This document shows, piece after piece, positions 58,009-64,000 of a DNA stretch of 64,000 nt. Position numbers and translations under genes: made by a program. Position 1 is the first letter of the stretch, and every line of letters starts with the position of its first letter. The notes under the pieces were generated by a model. It was not told where the DNA came from. It was given only the letters and a program-made list of their open reading frames with translations, and did no database searches. The DNA comes from Asaia sp. W19. GTDB taxonomy: Bacteria; Pseudomonadota; Alphaproteobacteria; Acetobacterales; Acetobacteraceae. The stretch lies in assembly GCF_003994335.1 (NCBI RefSeq), contig NZ_PNQZ01000031.1:1-64000 (forward strand). Direction: 5' to 3'.

Positions 58009-59418
58009 CTACTCTACGGAAGACCGCCCCTGCACGATCAAGCGTTCAAGATCTGCGGCGACGTTCAGAACAGGCTGCGTCCAATCGAGCGGATTAGTCT
58101 GCTGATAAATGCACACCGACTCATACCATGGCGAATCTTTCCTCCCGGAAAGCCACCGCCAACACTGATCGTACCGGGACAAAAGCCATGTGGGCTTACC
58201 AAGGCCCGCAGCAACATGGGCGGTAGAAGTGTCCACTGCGATCACCAGATCAAGAGTGCTGATGAGCGCGGCGGTATCGTCAAAACTCGCTATACGCGCC
58301 GTGTGATCAACGACGCGCATTCCCTCCGCTGGCGAAAGGGCCTGACCGGCACGCTCCCCTAATTGCAAGCTGTAAAATACGAGAGAACTGTGGTGCCGTG
58401 CCACCTCTCCCAATGGAGCCAACTGACCCAGATCCATTGAGCGTCGATGGTCCGCCAGAAAAGCGGCCTGAATTTCAGGGTGCGGAGCGCCTGCCCAGAC
58501 CAGTCCGACGCGGAAAGCATCGCTCTTGGCGCCGTCCGTGTCTGCAGCGATCAAATCGCGCCACCACGAAATCTTGAGAGGGTCAGCAAACAGATATCTG
58601 CCCGCATCAGGAATTGCAGGTAGCGTGATCCCCAACGCGTGCGGGAGGCTCAATACGGGACATTCCAGATCGTACTCAGGAAGCGGATCGGCCTCCGAGG
58701 TCACGAGCACACCGGATAAGCTGCGTCTCAGGAGGGAGACGAGCTCTGGCCGCACCCGCAAAATGACCCGCCCAACGCGACGAGCTGCTATCGGCGCCAG
58801 TCGCGAGAACTGCAATACGTCCCCGAAACCTCCCTCCGTGAAGACGAGAAGGGTCTGATCCTGGGCTTCCTGGCCCGCCCAACGCGGCTTATCCGTTGGC
58901 TGACTGTTGGCACGTATAGCCGTCCAGCGATGCTCGTATTCCGCGAAACCCTCGAGATAGTCCCCGCTTTGAAGGAGGGACACCGCGCGGTTCGTCCGGC
59001 TGTAGACATTCTGACCATCGATCTGAACGGCAGCATCATGAAATCCTCGCGCCAGCGCGTGGTCCCCTCGATGATCCAGAGCGACACCCATATTACTCAG
59101 GGCGAGAGCGTGCGAAGGATCGAGCCTAAGCGCGTTGCGATAGCACGCTATCGCATTCTCGTATTGACTCAGATGCAGAAAACTATTGCCGATATTTGAC
59201 CAGGCATCAGGCAAGTTTGGATCCAGCGTGACTGCACGCCCCAGCAATGCGAGGGCGTCGGTAAACCGATTTTGCAGATTGAGCAGTCCGCCGTAATTGC
59301 TCAGCGTGCGCGCATTATCGGGAGAGCTCTGAAGCCGCGCCTGATAGGCTGCCGCGGCCGCTTCGTAGCTGCCAGCAAGTTGGAGCGCCTCTGCGCTACC
59401 CTGCGGATGCGTCATCAC
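58009..59418 (-). CDS. TPR-glycosyltransferase fusion, flagellar neighbour
   Basis: The product is 469 residues. Residues about 10-150 are four TPR units (for example YGGLLNLQNRFTDALALLGR, IGNSFLHLSQYENAIACYRN, MGVALDHRGDHALARGFHDA). The second half has the GT-B layout of GT9/O-GlcNAc-type transferases: LVFTEGGFGDVLQFSRLAPI, RVGLVWAGAPHPEIQAAFLA and VIAVDTSTAHVAAGLGKPTW, ending in WRWLSGRKDSPWYES. It overlaps the flgL stop by four bases, so it is made with the hook-filament junction proteins. That position suggests it glycosylates a flagellar protein, but the sugar and acceptor are unknown. It is about 290 bases from flgG. Confidence 0.88.
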   Translation of the reverse strand: MMTHPQGSAEALQLAGSYEAAAAAYQARLQSSPDNARTLSNYGGLLNLQNRFTDALALLGRAVTLDPNLPDAWSNIGNSFLHLSQYENAIACYRNALRLDPSHALALSNMGVALDHRGDHALARGFHDAAVQIDGQNVYSRTNRAVSLLQSGDYLEGFAEYEHRWTAIRANSQPTDKPRWAGQEAQDQTLLVFTEGGFGDVLQFSRLAPIAARRVGRVILRVRPELVSLLRRSLSGVLVTSEADPLPEYDLECPVLSLPHALGITLPAIPDAGRYLFADPLKISWWRDLIAADTDGAKSDAFRVGLVWAGAPHPEIQAAFLADHRRSMDLGQLAPLGEVARHHSSLVFYSLQLGERAGQALSPAEGMRVVDHTARIASFDDTAALISTLDLVIAVDTSTAHVAAGLGKPTWLLSRYDQCWRWLSGRKDSPWYESVCIYQQTNPLDWTQPVLNVAADLERLIVQGRSSVE

Positions 59419-60500
59419 AAATAATCCGCGAGCGTCATGCCCTTCATGTTGGAAATCAGGATGTATGAAGCATTCAGTGCTGTCTTGATATTCGCGGCAT
59501 TAGTCGCGACCGTGGCCATGTCAGCATTCCGTGCGTCCCCCAGCTGCGTCTGTAGCATGGAGGACACCCCCGTCAGAAGGGTCGACTGCGCTGTAAGGCT
59601 GTTTTGCGTGGCGCCGACCGCCCCCTCCTGCTCCGTTAATTGGCTGATGGTCGTACCGAGGGACGCATAGAGTTGTTTTGCAAGATCCGAAAAGCCAGGT
59701 GTGTTGGACGACATTCCACTCATGGAGGAAACTGCCATCAAGTCGCGCATCAGATCCCTGATGGGGGAACCGGTGGAGTTGTCCGAGCTTGACGAAGTCG
59801 TTGAGGACTGCGTCGCCACGATGCCGAAACTCGTTGTCCCATTGGTTCCACTCATAATCGCCCGCTGATTGGACACTGCCTGCGAAGGCGATACGGAAAG
59901 GGACGCCGAGAATACCGTGAGCGCTTGGTCAGTAGACCCGGCAAGTGTGGTCGCCTGGGAGAAGACCGCACTGGCATTTGTCCCGTTGAGCGACTGGACG
60001 CTTGCGGCAATTTGTTCCGCCAAACTGCTGGATGAAAGCGTGCCACTCCCTTTGATAGGTGCCGTGTTGCTATCTGTCCCGGCAAACACGTAATTCGCAC
60101 CGTCGCTGGTGTTGAGGACAGTTTTCAGACTCGCGAGCGCACTCGTCGCGGAGGAAGACGCTGCGGCAACCTGACTCGTCGTCGCGGTCCCTGAAATCCC
60201 GAGCAGATTGGTCGAAAGCGTCTGAGCAAGGGAAACGAGCTGATTCAGGCCCGTCGCAGTCACAGAGAGCGTGCTCTGCGCGTTTGTGATATTCGACTGC
60301 CAGGCTTCGACCTGGGTAACCTTGGGAGTAAGGCTAAGCACCGTCGATCGTGACGACCCGAGATCAGCATAAGTGGCCCCGGTGATTCCGGTGCTACTTT
60401 GCCACGTAGCCACCTCCTGCTGCGCGTTGAGATCCTTGACGCTCGCTTCGAGGATCAGGGAGAGAGCCGACCCTCCGAACTGGCCTATCGAACTGCTCAT
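59415..60500 (-). CDS. flgL: Flagellar hook-filament junction protein FlgL
   Basis: The product is 361 residues of the flagellin family. The N-terminal helix region (LILEASVKDLNAQQEVATWQ, SSTGITGATYADLGSS) and C-terminal DARNADMATVATNAANIKTA then LNASYILISNMKGMTLADYL fit FlgL/HAP3. The middle is Ser/Thr/Ala-rich and less conserved, a possible glycosylation surface. FlgL joins hook to filament outside the cell after type III export. It follows flgK by 18 bases and overlaps the TPR-glycosyltransferase gene. Confidence 0.9.
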   Translation of the reverse strand: MSSSIGQFGGSALSLILEASVKDLNAQQEVATWQSSTGITGATYADLGSSRSTVLSLTPKVTQVEAWQSNITNAQSTLSVTATGLNQLVSLAQTLSTNLLGISGTATTSQVAAASSSATSALASLKTVLNTSDGANYVFAGTDSNTAPIKGSGTLSSSSLAEQIAASVQSLNGTNASAVFSQATTLAGSTDQALTVFSASLSVSPSQAVSNQRAIMSGTNGTTSFGIVATQSSTTSSSSDNSTGSPIRDLMRDLMAVSSMSGMSSNTPGFSDLAKQLYASLGTTISQLTEQEGAVGATQNSLTAQSTLLTGVSSMLQTQLGDARNADMATVATNAANIKTALNASYILISNMKGMTLADYL

Positions 60501-60518
60501 GAGAGTTCCCCGAAACGC

Positions 60519-62087
60519 TTACTGGATTGCGGACAAGAGTGCGTTGAACATGGTTTGGACGGTGGAAATTATCTTCGCATTGGCCGTGTAGGCATTCTGA
60601 AGAGCGACCGTCTTCGCCATCTCATCATTCACATTGACGCCGGAAACGTCAGCAACCTTGGTCTGCAGCAGGGTGACCACCGCGGTGCTCGAGGTGACGC
60701 CGGAACTCGCTGCCGCGATCGTTGCCCCCTGATTGGAAGTCAGGGCGGCAGAGAGGGCCAGAAGTCCCTGGTTACCGGTATAGCCGGTCGAGAGAGACCC
60801 GGCAGGACCAAGATTAGTAGATGGTGCTGCAAGCGTACCGTTCACGTCTGAGGGGTCTGAACCAAATCCTACTGTCAGCACGTTGCTGACAGTTGTGGTG
60901 ACGCCAGTGCTTGTGGTCCCGTCACTGTTGGTCGTAGTCGTGAGCTGGGACGGATCGTTGCTGTAGACGCTGTTAACACTCAGCGAAGAGGACAGCCCGA
61001 CAATCCCCTGCGGAACAGGCTTGGTCAGATCACTGCCTTGAAGTGAGCTGGAGGCACCCGCATCGGAACTCGTAACGAATAACGGGAGCCCTGCGCTGCT
61101 GAACCGGTTCATCACCGTGTATGAGAATGAGTCCAGCTGAGCCTGCATCTGAGGGTAGACAGTATCGCGCAAGGCAATATTGCCCCCGATACTACCCCCC
61201 GTGAGGCTGGACGTGATATCCTGACCGGAAAGCGTGATCCCCGGTATAGAGGAATTGCTGTTCTGAGCGCTGTAGTAAGAACTGCTCGAAAGGGTCGCGC
61301 TCGATGTCGAAAGCGGCCACGTAGAGCTGGGCAATGTCTGTGTCGCATCGTCTTGCCCAATCTGGTCCGGCCTTGTCGGCAATTGTGTGCCGTCCGCCGT
61401 ACGCACGATCATATCGCCATTGGCCTTGGTCGAAAACGAGACGCTCAGTTCTGAGGACAGGTCTGACATCACGCCGAGACGTTGATTTTCGAGATCTGCC
61501 GTATTCTGACCCAGACTTTTGAACTTGATGATCTGTTGAGACAGCGCCCCGATCTGGGTGAGGCCAGAGTTGATCGAGGAAACGTCCGACACAACCCCAT
61601 CTGCTGCCGCTTGACGCTGTGATGCATAGGTCGAAGCGAGGGTCTGAACCGTCGTTGTCAACGCTGATGCCTTATTGATGACAGCAGTCTGGGAGGCGCT
61701 CTGTGTCGGCGTCGAGGTCAACGAAATGAGCGCGCTCTGCAAATTTCCGAGCTGATCTGAAAGCGAAGACGTACTCCCTGAATCCGCCGATGTCGAGCCT
61801 TGTATGGATGAGACAGAGGCAAGCGAATTACTCATCACCGTGTAGGATGATGCCTGAGCATTCTGCTGGTAAAGTGACGCCTGCAAGGCCTGATTGATTG
61901 CGAGTTGCGTGTTGCCGATCCGCACCCCGGTTCCGAAGCCCGCAGCCACGGAGGAGAGTGTCGCGGCTGTTTCGCGCACATATCCAGTTGTGTTCGCATT
62001 CGCCACGTTATTGGCGGTCACTGCGTACTGTGCCTCAATGACACTGAGACTACCCGTAGCAATAGAGAGGGATGCCAGGAGGTTCAT
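60519..62087 (-). CDS. flgK: Flagellar hook-associated protein FlgK
   Basis: The product is 522 residues. The N-terminus LSVIEAQYAVTANNVANANT and TGYVRETAATLSSVAAGFGT is typical of HAP1, and the C-terminus VSGVNVNDEMAKTVALQNAY then TANAKIISTVQTMFNALL is the flg_bbr-type end. The middle is very rich in Ser/Thr. It caps the hook outside the cell. No strong ribosome site precedes the ATG at 62087. It heads the flgK-flgL-glycosyltransferase unit. Confidence 0.93.
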   Translation of the reverse strand: MNLLASLSIATGSLSVIEAQYAVTANNVANANTTGYVRETAATLSSVAAGFGTGVRIGNTQLAINQALQASLYQQNAQASSYTVMSNSLASVSSIQGSTSADSGSTSSLSDQLGNLQSALISLTSTPTQSASQTAVINKASALTTTVQTLASTYASQRQAAADGVVSDVSSINSGLTQIGALSQQIIKFKSLGQNTADLENQRLGVMSDLSSELSVSFSTKANGDMIVRTADGTQLPTRPDQIGQDDATQTLPSSTWPLSTSSATLSSSSYYSAQNSNSSIPGITLSGQDITSSLTGGSIGGNIALRDTVYPQMQAQLDSFSYTVMNRFSSAGLPLFVTSSDAGASSSLQGSDLTKPVPQGIVGLSSSLSVNSVYSNDPSQLTTTTNSDGTTSTGVTTTVSNVLTVGFGSDPSDVNGTLAAPSTNLGPAGSLSTGYTGNQGLLALSAALTSNQGATIAAASSGVTSSTAVVTLLQTKVADVSGVNVNDEMAKTVALQNAYTANAKIISTVQTMFNALLSAIQ

Positions 62088-62271
62088 AGGAGTCCAGTCA
62101 GCAGAGGAAGGCGGAAATCATCCAGGATGGACCAGGATAAAAAGGCCTATCTTCACGGGGTTTGTAACTTATAACGCAGTTCGTAAGGACAAATGGTTTC
62201 AGAAAGGTTTCCAGACGATCTTCGAGCAGGGGGCGCCTCGCCATGTTATGGCCAGGCGCCTTATACAGGCC

Positions 62272-63591
62272 CTAAGCTGCGATGGCCGGCGCCTTACCAG
62301 GAACAGCCTCGCTGAGGGTGAACTCCGCCACAAGCCCCTTCAGGCGACCCGCTTCAACGCCGAGGCTATTTGCCGCCGCAGTTGCCTCCTCAACCATCGC
62401 CGCGTTTTGTTGAGTGACGCGATCAAGTTGTCCGACCGCCTGGTTCACCTGCCCGAGGCCCTCAGCCTGGTCCTCTGACCCGACAGCGATCTCTGAGAGA
62501 AGACCGTCAATTCCGGATATACGCTCGACAATCCCGCCCAAAGCGGAACCTGCATCGACAATGAGACCCGCGCCACGATCCACGTGGGCCGTGCTTTCGG
62601 AGATGAGGACACGTATCTCCTGAGAGGCCTTTGCGGATCGCTCGGCGAGCGCACGAACTTCGGTAGCCACGACGGAAAAACCTCGCCCGGCTTCACCCGC
62701 ACGCGCCGCCTCGACCGCCGCATTCAGCGCCAGCAGATTGGTCTGAAATGCAATCTGCTCGATCATTCCTGTGATCTGCGATATCGACTTCGATGCCTCG
62801 CGCATTCGTTCCATCGCGACAACCGCATCATCGACGATTTTGCTCGCCGCCAAGGCCTCTCCCCTTGCCGATGATGCTGACGCAGCAGCAGCTTTGGCAC
62901 TATCGGCCCCCTGCGACACGCGCGCTGTAATCTGGTTCAACGTAACCGCAGTGCGCTCGAGATTCCCTGCCTGGATTTCCGTTCTCTGTGCGAGATCATT
63001 TGATGCGACAACGATCTCATTCGCGCCGTTCGCAACGGTCCCCACCGAGGCAGCAACGCCCCCGAGAGTTATATCTAACTTGGCGATCGCCCTGTTGAAA
63101 TCCTCCCGCAGCTTCTCGTATGTGGGATCGATCTCGCCATTGAGGCGAAAACTCAGGATATTATCCGCCAGACGCGCCAATCCCTTGCCGACATCGTCGA
63201 TCGCCCGAACGCGTCCCGTGATGACGGCCGCAACCTTGACGACTTTGTAAACCTTACCGGACACATCTCTGACCGGATTGTAGCTTGCCTGAAGCAACAC
63301 TTCAGATCCACTCTTCGAAATCCGGACACATTCCTGAGTGCAAAAAACGCCCTGGGCTAGCCCACGCCAAAATGAGGCGTAGTCAGCGCTTGCAGAGTAA
63401 GCGGCATCGACAAAAAGCCTGTGATGCCGCCCCATAATTTCATCGAGACGATACCCCATCGCTTCGCAAAAATTCTCATTTGCATTCAAAATAATGCCGT
63501 TGATATCAAATTCGATGAATGCCAGCGCACGGTCAAGCGCATTGAGCTTGGCTTTGGCATCCGCCCAGCCACCAGGCCACGACTTGAGCAT
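62272..63591 (-). CDS. PAS-containing soluble methyl-accepting chemotaxis protein
   Basis: The product is 439 residues without membrane helices. One PAS domain near residues 15-125 ([60 protein letters not shown]) is followed by a short HAMP-like part and the signalling domain with [20 protein letters not shown] and [27 protein letters not shown] of this kind often detects redox state or a bound cofactor such as heme or flavin. The GGAG site at the start is good. It lies about 180 bases from flgK. Confidence 0.92.
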   Translation of the reverse strand: MLKSWPGGWADAKAKLNALDRALAFIEFDINGIILNANENFCEAMGYRLDEIMGRHHRLFVDAAYSASADYASFWRGLAQGVFCTQECVRISKSGSEVLLQASYNPVRDVSGKVYKVVKVAAVITGRVRAIDDVGKGLARLADNILSFRLNGEIDPTYEKLREDFNRAIAKLDITLGGVAASVGTVANGANEIVVASNDLAQRTEIQAGNLERTAVTLNQITARVSQGADSAKAAAASASSARGEALAASKIVDDAVVAMERMREASKSISQITGMIEQIAFQTNLLALNAAVEAARAGEAGRGFSVVATEVRALAERSAKASQEIRVLISESTAHVDRGAGLIVDAGSALGGIVERISGIDGLLSEIAVGSEDQAEGLGQVNQAVGQLDRVTQQNAAMVEEATAAANSLGVEAGRLKGLVAEFTLSEAVPGKAPAIAA

Positions 63592-64000
63592 CGATTCTTA
63601 CTCCGGAGATAGGCTGTCAAAAATTGAGGGAGGGCTGGTCAATGCGGACCCTAAGCCACATAGGTGAAGATCAGTTTAATAGCGCCGACTTTGACGCGAC
63701 TCCCAGATGAACCGGCCTTCTACCGGTCAACTCATATGTTCGTGCAAATGGTTAACGAAAGGTTTATTGTCCTCATTTGGCGCATTTCGGGGCCAGGACT
63801 CGGCAGATTTCCGCCTCTACCGCACTCGGTATGCGCCGTCGCCGGACATCGGGAAAAACATCGTAACAAAGCTTGCGTTTCCGTCAGCGCGTGCTACCCA
63901 ATGTGCCGCTAGGCTTCATGTCGCTCGGAAAATGTTGCTGTCCGCGCTCTCAGCTCGGGCCGACTGCCGCCGATCCGCCTAAGGCGTTGTGCATTTTTAT
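63592..64000. other. Right-edge stretch without a called gene
   Basis: About 400 bases upstream of the PAS-MCP gene. Open frames are short and unrecognised. It should contain the MCP promoter; no clear sigma-28 box was seen. A gene starting beyond the edge cannot be judged. Confidence 0.4.

Overview
The window looks like chromosomal DNA of an acetic acid bacterium (Acetobacteraceae, Alphaproteobacteria). The clues are moderate-to-high GC, a purC-purS-purQ-purL order, a cysteine-poor Mg-type HemB, several TonB-dependent receptors with long low-complexity N-termini, a FlgH/FlgA/FlgG/FlgK/FlgL flagellar block and an ELM1-type protein. A motile genus such as Asaia fits, but the genus is a guess. 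All calls come from reading the sequence and translations; no database search was run.

Layout. 1-5.5 kb: the start of an outer-membrane porin gene on the minus strand, then a gene-poor, partly AT-rich stretch. It holds a decayed IS5-family transposase, a small secreted protein, a 677-residue orphan with short DUF4214-like repeats, and tRNA-Val(CAC). 5.5-17 kb: mostly housekeeping genes (ELM1-like protein plus a large unknown partner, DEAD-box helicase, argE coupled to an aspartoacylase-like gene, glyA, amino-acid permease, hemB, yraN). 17-25 kb, all minus strand: purB, a sugar porter, purC-purS-(Rap1a/Tai-like)-purQ-purL, bolA and a CGFS glutaredoxin, mostly joined by 4-base overlaps. 25-28 kb: terC-like, lytic transglycosylase and pncC, overlapping.

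28-43 kb is a nutrient-capture region. A heme locus (receptor, binding protein, permease, ATPase, ABM-type monooxygenase) is divergent around a Fur-like box. Next come a DUF817/DUF2809 pair, then a TonB-dependent receptor joined to a Tat-exported phospholipase C behind Pho-box-like repeats. A cobalamin riboswitch follows, controlling a siderophore-type receptor. 43-46 kb: M48 protease, cation/proton antiporter and sugar isomerase-like protein.

46-50.4 kb holds the most unusual pair: an HscC-type Hsp70 followed by an 866-residue membrane protein with a J-like N-terminus lacking HPD and a large, probably periplasmic C-terminal domain. 51-64 kb is for motility and chemotaxis: three MCP-type proteins (two without membrane segments), flgH-flgA-flgG, and flgK-flgL joined to a TPR-glycosyltransferase that may modify a flagellar protein.
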